Shown piece by piece: positions 1 to 11,663 of a stretch of DNA of 64,000 nucleotides. Both the position numbers and the translations under genes were made by a program. Origin of the DNA: Xanthostigma xanthostigma (Eukaryota; Arthropoda; Insecta; Raphidioptera; Raphidiidae); assembly GCA_963575645.1 (NCBI GenBank), contig OY754469.1, forward strand, positions 42,552,753 to 42,616,752, written 5' to 3'. The notes under the pieces are model-generated. The model made no database searches. It saw only the letters and a program-made list of their open reading frames with translations, and was not told the origin of the DNA. Every line of letters begins with the position of its first letter. Position 1 is the stretch's first letter.

Positions 1-1380
1 TATAGGGTGTCCAAACAATGTTTTGCAATCCTATAATAGTACTGCTTTTATGGTTTATGCTCCATAATTAGAATTAAATAAAGTTTTATGGACAACAAAT
101 TGCGAAAAAACAAACCACGGTATTATTTCTGTAGTCGATACAATTTTCATAAGAGTCGGGACAGGGGTGGTTCCGGATTGTTTAATCAAAATTTAAAGTA
201 ACAAAATTAATTTTTAAATTATGGTATATTCACGTTTTTCCTCCTCTATTTCTGAATCAGTCTCTATATCTATCTTTTTAAGAAAAACACAAGTATGAAT
301 ATTATTTTAAAAAAAGATATAACAATACTTCATTGCGTTTAAAAAAAAACGGAATTATCGAAAGTTTGTATGCTTGAAGATGTTTAATGTGCAGCTATTC
401 TTTAAAAATAACGGCAATAACTGACAATAATTTGTCATTGTTAACTTAGCGCTAAGATTTTTTTAACGTTATCGAGTTGTTTAACTGCGTTGTAAATGAC
501 AATGTTTTCAAGATATTAGCATAACATTATAGTCAAAAGACTTTAATGTATTAACATAGAACATAGTCAGTATTTAATAAATATATAGTTGTAATAAACT
601 AAAGTACACACCACGATTTACACAAAACATTTAAAACGTGTATTACAATATGCATCTACAATATAACAAGAGAAATGCGAAGATCATTACGCTTTATCTT
701 AAGGATGAGCTAAATACTATAATGTGTTTTTTATTGTTCACTTTTATGTTTAGCCCAATTTGTGATGTCTTCTCTAAATTTTTTTTGTTATAGTGATTCA
801 CTAAAGTTGAACGGGGAAGTGATAATTTCCGACGCGACGAGCAATCTGAAATTTTTTTGGAGCAATTTATAGAAAAATAACACTAATAGAGTTTTCAGTG
901 ATAGTACTCTACTGGCTATTAAACATTTACTTTTTTTTAGAACAAATCTTCACGAAGAAGTAAAATGTTTCGTAATAGAAAAAACTGAATATAGACTTTA
1001 ACATCTTAAAAATAGCTCTAGCTAGTGAAAAAAATATATACCTATACTTACATTTAACAAAAAACAAAATAAAAACGTGTAAATATGTCAAAAAGTACAA
1101 AATATGTTTCTTTCTCAACGTTTAAGAACGTGGGGCATTCGATGAACTATATATAGATACAGTGAGTGTCCCCACACCTTTGAAGAAGCGTATGTTTTTT
1201 AATTTTCATTTTGAAATCTAAATTTTAATTTTCAAAATTTTTATCATAGGTACCTATTGTAATAATTAAATGTAGACGAATCAAGACACGTTTCCCACCA
1301 TCAACACCGTTAGTTCCACTAGCCGTCTTTTATTTTTAATTTATTAAAATATTATTGTTGCTAAAATATCAGAATATTAA
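1..1380. other. Unassigned AT-rich DNA
   Basis: No coding pattern, TIR pair or retroposon tail was seen here. The only ORF (927-1118, minus) is phenylalanine- and lysine-rich low-complexity translation of A/T runs. The segment is probably intronic or intergenic. Confidence 0.5.
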
Positions 1381-1606
1381 TAAGAAAAACGCAGGATTGT
1401 GGACAAAAATTATATTTATTAATGTACGACGTTTCGTCTATAGATTTAGGCTTTTTCAAGTAAGTACAATAAAAAATTTTATAATTTATTTTTATAATTA
1501 ATGTTTTAACATTTTTTTAATTGTACTTGAAAAAGTATAAATCTATAGACGAAACGTCGTACATTAATAAATATAAGTTTTGTCCACAATCCTGCGATTT
1601 TTCTTA
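1381..1606. mobile_element. Hairpin (foldback) MITE
   Basis: Two arms of roughly 85-90 bp face each other around a 50-60 bp AT-rich loop. The left arm starts TAAGAAAAACGCAGGATT and the right arm ends with its near complement. Both arms hold GACGAAACGTCGTACATTAA or its complement. The arms differ by only a few indels. No coding content. The GAAACGT core recurs in other hairpins of this window (21.2, 28.2 and 29.4 kb in related form). No clear target duplication. Confidence 0.75.
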
Positions 1607-2532
1607 CTATTATCTCGATGGACACGATATCTAATATACCTACCCATATCAGAATATTTATTGTATTGTCATCAAACATACAACCGCAAAGTTTCGCGTC
1701 AATTGAACATTTGAAAAAGGGTGAAAATTGATTTGTAAGAACATTTACAAACACACGTGAAGCAAACATATATGTATGTCACTAGAATATTTTTTAAAAT
1801 AGTAATTATTATATAAAATGACAAAAATAAATGTGCTTAACTGTAGCGTGTCAGTAAGAAAATGTTGATAAAACGTTTTGTGCATCCTTGTAATATAACA
1901 GAAGCTACGAGAATTGAATCAAATGTAGGTACAAGTATAAAGCAGAGCACCAGAGCTTCTCAGTAAGTAAGCTCAACATGCACTGATATAGATATTGTTG
2001 TACAGTCCATTTAACAACCAAATAAATAGCCAAGATACAATCATCTTCTGAAAGGAACATGCACCCAGATTAAAACTGTAAAATTAATTCAAAGGAACCG
2101 CTTACTGTATAACAAACATACCTATAATTGTTTGGAAATTGATACGATTTCGTTATGGTAATTAATTTTTGAATCATCGTTTACTAAGGATACAATAAAT
2201 TAAAAAAGTCATCGTGCGAAACTCCGCTATAACACAAGCATATCAAAAATATTCAGAAGAATTATTCTAGAATTGTCTCCAGCAAAGATTGTGAGTGTTC
2301 GTTGTTTTCGGGTACTTCGTACGATATTTAGATAGAGGAACTTTAGTTAATTATCGAGAGGAACAAAAAACAGCTTGTGTAAGTGATGCGATTGAGATGA
2401 AACAATGTTTTATACAAAAGTATTGGAGCCTTTGAATCGCGGGGCTGCGCCTCGCACGGCAACAGAATCATCATCTAAAATTGGCCTACATTTGACATTT
2501 TTTTTAATTTACAGATTAAATATTTTACCCCG
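1607..2532. other. Unassigned AT-rich DNA
   Basis: No gene, terminal repeats or tandem array recognised. The ORF at 1506-1769 (minus) partly reads through the adjacent hairpin and is not supported. Confidence 0.45.
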
Positions 2533-2720
2533 TTCTTAGCGCTCACCTACAGTGTATAAGGAGCTCCTGTGCAAAATTGCATGTTCTAAACTCACCAATT
2601 TCGGCTCTACGTTGTCGGTCAACCCATTTCTTAGCGCTCACCAACAGTGTATAAGGAGCTCCTGTGCAAAATTGCATGTTTCTAAACTCACCAATTTCGG
2701 CTGTACGTTGTCTGTCAATC
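2533..2720. repeat. 105-bp direct tandem duplication
   Basis: A unit beginning TTCTTAGCGCTCACC occurs at 2533 and again at 2638, with about 80 bp of near-identical sequence including GGAGCTCCTGTGCAAAATTG. The plus-strand ORF 2552-2746 is only the translation of this duplication. On the minus strand both copies contain GGTGAGC and GGTGAGT, which resemble 5' splice sites, but no supported exon follows. Confidence 0.8.
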
Positions 2721-4054
2721 GGAAAGTTTTAAGTAGAAGACTATGAACCCTCTCAAAGATAATGAAAATGTGATGTTATTCTTTATTGTAATGTATATCA
2801 ACCAATTTCTTGAACACTGGTTATCTTTGATTCCACAAAACTCATTTGAAATACTGAGATTCTGATCATGCAACTTCATTGCGCTAATGGCTTTTTCTTT
2901 TACGTTCTGTGTTGTCCAGTGCGATGGTTTTATCTTAACTATATACTTTCTCATTACGACAAGGCTTTTGCAGAATTAAGCTCAATGCATACAGATTAAT
3001 CTCTTAATGCACCGTCACAATACACTTTACATTTGCTTATATTTTAAAGCTATAATAAAACTATAACAAAATATTTTTATTTTGAAATCTACTTTTTCGT
3101 CACAATAATTAATAATTAATAGTGTAATCATATTTTTATGTTATTAACTAGGTATAATCTCGTTCTTGTTTAGTGTTCCGGTAATTTTGACCCAGTAGGT
3201 GGCGCTGGAGTGAAGATATTTAAAAAAAATTGTATTTATGATCTGATTTGGCACATATACAGAATATATAAAATACCATCTTTTCGAAATCCAACACCTA
3301 CGGTGGTCTAAAAAGGGTGTAGATTTTTTTAAAAACAAAAATTATATCTCAAAATTATCAGAGTGACATTTTTTGAACGAATTTGGTGGAAACCGTTATA
3401 CCCAAAATTAGGTAATATGAAAATTAGAAATTGTTAAATAAAGACAAAGTAAATCAGTTGAGTTTTTGAATTAATTATATGTCATTCAAGTTTGTTTGTA
3501 TGACTTTTGTTACAATTTGTTAAACATATTTGTGTTCAAAAGAAAATTACTTAGGAGTTATTTCTTTCATGCGTTAGCTTTGTATTTTTTTATATTTAAC
3601 AGATAATAAAAAATTATAAAAAACTAAGTGTGGCCTAGTCGTTTAATAATAGAACATTCGTTATATTTTATAATCACCTGTTATTTAAAACTGGCTGTTC
3701 TTTTTATCTTTTGTATTGTTTTCTTTTTTCGTACATACGATTTTGTTGTTTTATGCGATATAAACAAGGAACTATCAATTATAATTATTTTCGAACGTTT
3801 GCTAACAACATTGTAACTTTTATAGTCCATCTATGTAACATAATTTACAGTTAACATTAAAAAAATTCTGCACATAGTTTTCAATTGATCTATTATAAAA
3901 CAAAATAAAAGTTTAAAAGTATTTTTGAATATAAATATTTTGCTCAACAGCGCCAGGAAGTCTCCGAACTCGGTTCTGAATAAATTGAAAATGAGAATAG
4001 CATTATTCAAAAAATTTAATTTATAAAGATAGTTATAGGTAGCATATAAAAAGG
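2721..4054. other. Unassigned AT-rich DNA
   Basis: Contains the CTCF-like site listed separately and nothing else that I can support. ORFs at 2715-2954, 3144-3338 and 3628-3816 have no recognisable motifs. Confidence 0.4.
3192..3205 (+). promoter_or_regulatory. CTCF-like core motif
   Basis: CCAGTAGGTGGCGC matches the vertebrate CTCF core pattern CCASYAGRKGGCRS at all 14 positions, and insect CTCF is reported to recognise a similar AGGTGGCGC core. Function as an insulator is inference only. A single 14-bp match is weak evidence without chromatin data. Confidence 0.3.
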
Positions 4055-4901
4055 TAGTCTGGTCAAAATAGACAAAAAAAATAGTGGTTGGTTTACAATA
4101 ATTACAACATTGGTACAGGTCTTAGGTACACCATTATAAATTAAATATCGAAAGTCTCCACCGATGTTACATCTGCCAAAAAAATTATTCAAGGTTCAAG
4201 GTTAAAACTATCGGTTTTTTGCACTTTTCTCATAAACGGTAAATATTATCTAAAAATAGTTCAGTCAAAAGTTGTAGATCATGCAATTGTCTAGAAGAAT
4301 TGTTCTTATACTTTTTTTCCTACGAATCATCATTATATTGAAATGGTGATTTCATACATCGCAAATACTAATAAGTATGCATATTAATATTTAACGTTAT
4401 TTTTTATAAATAAGTTCATTACGTACACAGATATTTTGGTCCTATATCTCAGAAATAGTGATTCGTAGGAAAAAAATATATGAACATTTTTTTAAGACAA
4501 TTGCATGATCTACAACTTTTGTCTGAACTATTTTTAGATACCATTTACTGTTTACGAAAAAAATGCTAAAAACCGATACTTTTGACCTTGAATAAATTTT
4601 GTTGCAGATACAATTTTGGTGAAAAGAATTTCAACATTAAGCTGAAAAACTATTTTTTGGAAAAGTGTTCATACTCTGTTTAATTTTAATTTTAATGTAA
4701 TTTTAACAACTCTGTTTAATTTTAACTGCTATGACTTGTCCACATCTTGTATGTAATACTGGATAAATAAAATTATGATTATGATTATAAGATCGGTGGG
4801 GATTTTTGATATTTTATTTGTAATAGTGTACTGAAGACCTGTACCAATTTTCAGCTCCATGCGAATTATAGTTAATTGAAATGTTTATTTTGACTGGACT
4901 A
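4055..4901. mobile_element. Long-TIR foldback DNA element
   Basis: Both ends read TAGTCYGGTCAAAATA or TAGTCCAGTCAAAATA facing inward. Homology of the two arms continues inward about 300 bp, for example AAAGTTGTAGATCATGCAAT at 4271-4290 and its complement at 4498-4517. The right arm is interrupted by about 180 bp ending in a retroposon-like tail. No transposase ORF. The superfamily is not assigned. Confidence 0.75.
4675..4790 (+). mobile_element. Truncated non-LTR retroposon tail
   Basis: Ends with a GGATAAATAAA polyadenylation-like signal followed by a short ATTATG repeat, typical of 5'-truncated insect LINEs. It sits in the right arm of the 4055-4901 element and has no counterpart in the left arm, so it inserted later. 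Confidence 0.55.
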
Positions 4902-5505
4902 AAATGGAATAGCAATTATGATTCATTAATAAACCATTAAGAAACAGATTCAGAAAATAACTGATTGCTAATAAATCACTGCGACAGTGAGAGTAAATTT
5001 TTGTCACCTTTGAACTAACGTAAACTATTATTGTATTTTATATTTATATAACAATAGGTAATATTATTATTTTATCTCGTATTTATTGCATCGAATAATA
5101 ATAAAAACTGCATAACATATTGTTAGCGGTACATTTTCCAATCAGTTAGATGTATTGCCCACTGGCTAGAAATTCTTCAACACCTTAGTTAAGCGACGCA
5201 CCTAGAAACAATTAGATGATGACCGCTATAAGAAAGGCACATCTTTCTTACCTGATCACGAGAAAGTAGTTCAATGTATCATTGAAATATAATCTTTGTT
5301 TGTTACAAAGCGCATTTCCGCATTTATTTACCTAAATCTAGTCATAAGACATTATAATTTCCACAAAACGTAACTGCATGGCGTTTTTTCCAACGCATAT
5401 GGTTTACTTACTATGTATACTATTATATCAACTACATATATACTGTGCGATCGGCGAAAGAAGACCGGTGGGGAAAGGGCAAGAAGTCGCTGATGTGTTC
5501 CCAAA

Positions 5506-5664
5506 TTATCGGAATTCATAGGCGGCGCATAGCAATGCATGCAAACAATGTATAGCTTTAAATTTTAAGGCATTATTTTGAGCCTCTAACTCGCACAATT
5601 TAATTGCATTCGCTATGACCTCCCTAGCGCCACTTCTAACTGTTTTTCCCTTTTTACTTTCCAT
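5506..5664 (-). pseudogene. Possible IS630/Tc1-type transposase N-terminus
   Basis: The minus-strand ORF begins MESKKGKTVRSGAREVIANA and is basic and helical, followed by a CELEAQNNALKF stretch. It resembles, from memory, the start of transposon proteins common in Lepidoptera (KxxxSxAREVIANV..., upstream of a helix-turn-helix). After about 32 residues the similarity ends and the frame stops at 5506, so it would be a truncated relic. Nearby inverted copies of GAAGACCGGT (5460-5469 and complement at 5947-5956) could be remains of element ends. Alternative: chance ORF. Confidence 0.35.
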
Positions 5665-6075
5665 TTTGATGATATTCAGACAACACATCTCAACTTAGTC
5701 CGTGGACGCACGCCTATGTACTGCCTGGTGTATGATTTTTTTGTACTGTTAGCAAGTGTCGCTGTATAGTCGTACGGCTATAGCAATAGTACAATTATCG
5801 CGATAACACAATTGTTAAACGTTTGGTCGACTGGACTCCCTTATTGCATAGAAGCGGTTCCAGGATCATTACCTTTTACTAATATTATGTAATATAAAAT
5901 ACATGTGCGCTCTTCTGCAATAAGGTCATAGGACTACATTCCATAGACCGGTCTTCTTTTAAAAATCCAACAGTATAATACTGTCTTTTTTATAGCAGAA
6001 AAAAAATACTACGCCAACATTTTTGATTAAGTTTAATATAAAAATAGAAAAAAACGATTTTAAATGGAAAAAACC

Positions 6076-6406
6076 TTAAGGTAGTACGAGCACCAAGGCA
6101 ATTTTAAATAAAAGGCTTGATTTTTTTTTATTAATAATAATTTATTAAGGTTTTAACTTTAATTTAAATAGTTTTTTTTAATTTCCACCGACTAGTTTTG
6201 GAGAAATCAATGAAAACATATCATCCATCTATACTGTTTTAACATTAAGTCAATGTTAAATATGCCTACTTTTGAAGTCATTTATTTAATTAAATAATCG
6301 GGCAACCCCTCTTAAATTTTCAGAATTGGTTTAGACTTAGTCCAACTTCATATAAAAAAAATCAAGCCTTTTATTTAAAATTGCCTTGGTACTCGTACTA
6401 CCTTAA
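6076..6406. mobile_element. TTAA-flanked MITE, member 1
   Basis: A 323-bp element lies between two TTAA tetranucleotides. The ends are GGTAGTACGAG and CTCGTACTACC. The inverted repeat continues for about 50 bp through CAATTTTAAATAAAAGGCTT and its complement with one or two mismatches. TTAA duplication with terminal GG...CC fits piggyBac-like or Kolobok-like transposition. No ORF. Two other TTAA elements in the window share only the first bases. Confidence 0.8.
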
Positions 6407-6526
6407 GATATAAGACAATTATTTTTATGGGAATTATTTTCATTTCTATGAAACTGTTAAAAAGGGCCTGAAGTAAATACAGTGTGTTCACCGAAACAGT
6501 TAACACTTTAACAATGAATTCGTGTA

Positions 6527-6697
6527 TCCGTATCACCCTTTTAAGGGTTGAATTATAAAAAATCCGTTCTTAGTGGATGCCTACGTCATAATAACTATCT
6601 GTGTGCCAAATTTCAGCCCAATCCGTCCAGTGGTTTGAGCTGTGCGTTGATAGATCAGTCAGTTAGTCACGGTTTACTCTTATATAATATTTAGATA
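6527..6697 (+). mobile_element. RTE-like retroposon 3' fragment
   Basis: Shares with 18.97-19.13 kb the run CCTACGTCATAATAACTATC, the phrase GGTTTGAGCTGTGCGTTGAT and the ending TATATAATATTTAGAT. These are characteristic of a lepidopteran RTE/SINE 3' end. 5'-truncated, non-coding. Confidence 0.65.
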
Positions 6698-6786
6698 AGT
6701 ATAGTTAGTGAGAAAAAAATACTCCAAAAGCATAATTCCGTACCCTGACGGTTTAAGAAGCAGATGAAAAATCGAATGGCGGATAA

Positions 6787-7030
6787 GGGTCCAGTTCGAT
6801 AACACTATGCACCCAAATTTTGAATTTTTTTTTTTTTAAGTCATAGAAAACGCTAAATTTTGACGTTCAAAAAAAAAACTTTGCGGATTATTCACAAATT
6901 TCCTCAAAAATACGTGAAATAAATGGAACTACTTTTCATCTTTCACTGTCATTTCTTGAATCTAACCAATCAAAAATCACAAATACACGTCATAACAACT
7001 GGTGCAGAATTATTGTATAACTATCTCACT
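6787..7030 (-). mobile_element. Conserved flank of minisatellite element, copy A
   Basis: The reverse complement matches 13200-13430 over about 230 bp, including GTGAATAATCCGCAAAGTTT and TGATTGGTTAGATTC. It abuts a tandem array, as its partner does, so the two form one element type in opposite orientation. Superfamily unknown. Confidence 0.75.
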
Positions 7031-7106
7031 TTTCGATTGTGTTATGGAAGCAGGGTCGTATTTAGATATTTATAATATTCCATTCTATTCAAACAATTAA
7101 CTATCT

Positions 7107-7444
7107 AATTCGCATACCCCGTTATCGTTCACCCCAGAATTGTTTTTTTTTTTAAACTCAACATTTGCCCCTTCCCGTTTCACTGCGAGACAATTCGCAT
7201 ACCCCTTTATCGTTCACCCCAGAATTACAATTCGCATACCCGTTTATCGTTCACCCCGGAATTGTTTTTTTAAAAACTCCACATTTGCCCCTTCCCGTTT
7301 CACTGCGAGACAATTCGCATACCCCTTTATCGTTCACCCCAGAATTACAATTCGCATACCCGTTTATCGTTCACCCCGGAATTGTTTTTTTAAAAACTCC
7401 ACTTTTGCCCCTTCCCGTTTCACTGCGAGACAATTCGCATAGGT
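7107..7444 (-). repeat. 120-bp tandem array, about 2.8 units
   Basis: Period 120 bp, seen from GACAATTCGCATACCCCTTT at 7189 and 7309 and a partial copy at 7429. Each unit holds two versions of CGCATACCCSTTTATCGTTC. The two overlapping plus ORFs (7140-7442 and 7165-7485) are only translations of this array. On the reverse strand the unit contains CGCAGTGAAACGGGAAGGGG, related to the unit of the 12.9-kb array. Confidence 0.85.
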
Positions 7445-7446
7445 AC

Positions 7447-8445
7447 CCCTTTATCAAAAAATGCGGTGGTTTTCAATCTTCATGAAAATGTGAGTTTTAA
7501 ATTTTAATTCGTTTTATAAATTAAAATTTCCAAATACGACTCTCCCCTGAACGTTCAATTGTATTTCATTCCAACCAATTGATATTTCTTTCTTTGTTTA
7601 TCATAGATACAGGTATATATAACTTTCTCTTTTCTTATCACTATATGAGACAAGATAGCGATCGCTATAGTAAATAATATACTCTAAATCAACTTACTAT
7701 ACCATATTTAATTTTTTTAAATTAATTTATAAAAATTAATTTTCCGCACTTAAAACGACTAATAACGCTGTTATATGTTATATAAAACAATAATTGTGAA
7801 TTTCCAGTGGATATTTTGCATAGCAAGTTATCGTACTCTTACCCAATATATTTATATATACCCACTCTACGTGAATTTGTATTTCTGTAAATACATTTTG
7901 AAATATTGTAATAAAAGTTATTAAATAAATGACGAGCGGGCAGCTTGTACAAAGTAAAATTTGATTTCTCAAATAAAAAATCAAAGTCGAGATGCACTCA
8001 GATAAAAGAATTTTTATCCGGTAGCTAAAATAGCTACAAAATGAATTAAGAGAGATCTTAGATCGGTGTTTAATAAAAAGAACCTTGTTTGATCGATAAG
8101 TTCAATGTTTGGTTGCAAAGTTGCTGCATCATGATGACCATTCAATATGCATTAATATTTTAATACTTGTGATGTTTCATATGTTGTATTATAATTCACT
8201 GTAGTATTACAATAGCGGCGGTCACTGTGTAACTAGCTGCTTTATACAATGTCTATTAGTGTGATGTAATTTGTACATTTTAAAAGCACATAATGAGTCT
8301 CTTGTATTGTAATATTATTGTACATATATTATAATATATTATACATTATACCATTATACAACTGCTAGTCTGGCCTACGATGAATCTTGCGTAGCACCAT
8401 TTGTAGGAAACGCCAAAAAATCGTAGCTGTTAATTCGTGGGTTTA
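7447..8445. other. Unassigned AT-rich DNA
   Basis: No element ends or coding pattern recognised. A perfect short palindrome AGCGATCGCT lies near 7658. ORF 7778-7984 (minus) has no motif. Confidence 0.4.
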
Positions 8446-9098
8446 TTTTGACGTGATAACGTCTTATAAATTGATGAATCACCAATCTTATAAATTGATA
8501 AAACACCGGCTGCATGCACGAAAAAGTGTAATGTTCCTAAATCCTAACGTTCGTAACGCGTAATGTTCCGCCTGACCCTGTGCGTGCTTTTTGCTAATTT
8601 CTCGCTCAATTTAAATCAGATCGGTTTGAAACCAGTCTTAAACGAAAGAGGAGAACATTTTACATAGATTTCGTATAACAGAATTTGCCTAAACAGTTTT
8701 TTTATACAAATTTATATAGAAAAATAGTTGTATAAATGCAATGTTGTCTAATGCATGGCGCGACGCGGTCGGTCGTCTTTGTTTGCCGTACATGGAAATT
8801 AGAAAATAACGTATGTCTTGTCTTAACATGAAAACGGCTGCATTTCTAATGTTTAATTCAATTTTTTGACATTAGTATTTTGTGAAATGCAACGCCTTCT
8901 AAGTTAAGTATTGGAATAACTAATTATTATTAGAACATAATACTTTGACAGTTGCAAACGTCACTTTTGACATTTCTTATCATTCCGACACCAAGGATAA
9001 GCGGATTGAAACCAAATTTTGGGAGGTTTAGGTTATGTATTACGGAATACGTTATCACGTAAAACTATCGTCCGTAAACCGACTTTACAGACAACCAA
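8446..9098 (+). mobile_element. Repeat family A, copy 1 (non-autonomous)
   Basis: Starts TTTTGACGTGATAACGTC and ends CTTTACAGACAACCAATT. The subterminal segments share the inverted core ACGTGATAACGT. Copies lie at 31463-32077 (+, different core), 62425-63137 (-, same core) and 63927 onward (+, cut by the window). About 650 bp, no ORF. Near the 5' end short TAACGTTCC/TAACGCG repeats vary in number between copies. The ends are not a family I can name. Confidence 0.85.
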
Positions 9099-9535
9099 TT
9101 TTTTTTTACAGTTCAATTGGGAACCGCGATATGGACTACTCTATCTGGCGGCGAAACTTACTAACTAACATGTAAGAAACAAGTATATGAATCGTGCTGT
9201 CAATGAATACTGTTTATCGTGATTTTTTTACAATAATAATAAAAAAAACGTTGATAAATTAATAAATGACTTATTATGGAACCTGCGTAGTTTTCACCTC
9301 GTGCAAACACAAATAAAAAGTTAGTAAAAGGTTGTAATATAGTACCACGTCATTTCAATGCAGATGATTAGTTATTTTACCAAGTAAGTAGGTATTAGAC
9401 TTAGTCTTAGTATTGAAAACTTAATTTATTAATTGAATAGTTATTATTATTAAATAACATTAAGAATTTTATAGAAAAAAAATAAAGTTGAAAATACATT
9501 TTGGCAGATGACTATTTTTAGGTTGGGAATCTTAC

Positions 9536-9815
9536 CTGTTGTAATAAAGTAATGTTTCAATAAACATTGCGTTGATATATCTCTATTTACCACTTTTATT
9601 TCTTGTGGATTACTCTTTAAATCGAAAGTTTGTAAACAGAAAGCATTAAAATTCACCTTACTTGAAGGTTCTGTTTCAATTGAATTTTTTCCTAATTTTA
9701 TGATATGGCCGGCATTATATAATATATACCTACGTTCCCATTCAAGGAAATTTCTTTTTCGCTGATTTGTATCAGCCCAATTACATATTATGCTGACACT
9801 TATCATTTCATTGTA
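9536..9815 (-). CDS. Candidate coding exon, SWIM-type-like fragment
   Basis: The minus strand is open here, inside an ORF spanning 9450-9887. On the minus strand it is preceded by TTTTTTTTTAAG, a fair 3' splice site, and followed by ACAACAG|GTAAGA, a strong 5' splice site, giving a 280-nt exon. The translation is of mixed composition and includes YNAGHIIKLGK, FCLQTFDLKSNPQEIKVV and ISTQC. From memory this order (NAGH...CLQTS...PH...C) resembles insect transposon-derived proteins just upstream of a SWIM zinc finger (CxC...CxH), but the zinc finger itself is not visible. Partner exons were not found. It could be a relic or a chance ORF. Confidence 0.3.
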
Positions 9816-10549
9816 CTTAAAAAAAAATTCACAATTGCACTGTTTAAACAAATAAAAAAATATATACCTATATCTATTCTCCAACAATGTAAGTCATTAC
9901 ACAATAGTTTATTTGTTGAAATGTAAAAGAAGAGTATCTATGTAACCCAAAAAGTGAGGTAGTTCATGAGAAAAGCGGCACATTTTTGTGTTTAATAAGT
10001 CATTAAAAAATTCAGTAAATTATTTACCGTTAGAAGATATCAATATTCTTTTCAGTACAATGACTTACATTAAATATTGAGAGGTTTAATAGTGAAAATG
10101 TTTTATATTATTTAAGATTTATATTTTACTTCAAAAAGAAAATGCTTCTTTGACACATTATGTAAGTTTTATCTTTGAAGTACTTACACATATTGTGTAT
10201 ATCATGTACACATCTAACAGCCGATGGACAGAGAAAACTCGAAAAACCAGACGCCAAGTAACAAATTATCAAATAAAAGATTATCTTTCTTATAAAATTG
10301 TTACAGAACAATGAAAATTTGAACACTGCATTCTCAATGGAAAATATAACACTTTTAACGACGCAAATACCAAAAAAAATTCGAGATATAAATTATTTTT
10401 ACAAAGAAAATGGCAATCGGATCGGGAGCATATACGAAATTTGCGAATTCTACAGTAGCAAAAACTTAATGCTGAAGAGGCATTTGATTGTGGATATAAA
10501 CATAGTTTTTCTCGGTATAAATATTATTCTGTCTAAATCTAAGCATTCT

Positions 10550-10765
10550 CAACAAAAAAAAAACTGTTTTAGTAACACGCAGCGACATCGGGTACAATTT
10601 GTTTAAAGCTATAAGTTCAGAAGTAAACACAAAAAAAAACCGTTTTAGTATCAAGTGGCGACAACTGATAGAATTCGCTATTAGTTCAGACGCCGGACCG
10701 CAAACGAAATAAATTTTGAAGAATTATATCTATCGCACTCGGGTGAAACCGGGACGAACCGCTAG
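10550..10765 (+). mobile_element. Helitron 3' fragment (ends CTAG)
   Basis: Contains GTTTAAAGCTATAAGTTCAG, CAAACGAAATAAATTTTG and a 3' end GAAACCGGGACGAACCGCTAG. Canonical Helitrons end in CTRR, which CTAG fits. Close relatives lie at 33051-33267, 52678-52878 and 60647-60990. The 5' end is missing or degraded. Confidence 0.75.
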
Positions 10766-11186
10766 TAAGTACAAATGATAAAGTTTATGAAGTTAATTTT
10801 AACTGGGCCAGAAACTCTACCGGAAACGCCACAACAGTATATATATAAGTTTTCCGCGAGTGAAATGCGGTGAGCGCGCACCAAGTAATCCCTCTTTATA
10901 ACTTATATTTTCTTAATCCACATTCATCAGCCAGAAGAACATATTTCTTCTTTTAACTTCCACAGTATATTATCTGTACTTCGGGTATAAAACTGGGAGG
11001 AAAACTATGGGAGAAACAAAAAAAGAGAAAGATGCTTTGATAAAGAATGATGTATAAAAAGAAAATAATTATTATTACTTGATACATCAAGTATACTAAA
11101 TATATTGCATTTTGAAGATTTAAAGTTTTTCAACTGTTTTCCTCTATCTTAGAATGACCAAGGGAGGGTCAATTTTTACCCTAGTG

Positions 11187-11536
11187 CAGGGGTCGGCAAC
11201 CTTTTGAGACGGAAGAACCAAAAGTTACAATTTCCCAGTTTTTAAAGATACACTAAACATTTTCGTTTCAGTATTATAGTATACCTTCTATTATTAGGTT
11301 TTATATAGGTATAATATATATATATCTGAGGACGACACGTCGCGATGGGGGCGGTGCGGATGAGACGCGAGTGGAAATGGCTGAGAGATAAACATGGTAC
11401 TCAACCATGGATCGATTGGACGATTTTTAAGGGTTTTTATAATAAAATAATTTTTTTTCCGTATGGAACTGGAGAGCCGCAACTTTAGATCAAAAGAACC
11501 GCATGCGGCTCGCGAGCCGCAAGTTGCCGACCCCTG
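11187..11536. mobile_element. hAT-type MITE with target duplication
   Basis: The 350-bp element starts CAGGGGTCGGCAAC and ends GTTGCCGACCCCTG, a perfect 14-bp TIR. Flanks CCCTAGTG (11179-11186) and CCTTAGTG (11537-11544) form an 8-bp duplication with one mismatch, diagnostic of hAT. Near the right end are GAGCCGC repeats (CCGCATGCGGCTCGCGAGCC). No transposase. The minus ORF 11294-11593 only reads through it. Confidence 0.92.
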
Positions 11537-11663
11537 CCTTAGTGTGTCTTTCTTAAATAAATTAGTAAATAACTTCCACAATTTTTTAGACAACCACCTT
11601 ACTTTTAATTAGGTTATTTCAGCCAATTATATAAAAGTATAAGATCAATATAAATATTGAGTA

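Noticed and set aside
7140..7485. Two overlapping ORFs of 100 and 106 codons
   Set aside because: Both are repeat translations of the 120-bp tandem array, whose length is a multiple of three.
10298..10606. 102-codon plus-strand ORF preceded by TTGTTACAG
   Set aside because: The acceptor is fair, but the last part is Helitron sequence, no donor or partner exon fits, and the composition is lysine/isoleucine-rich as expected by chance.
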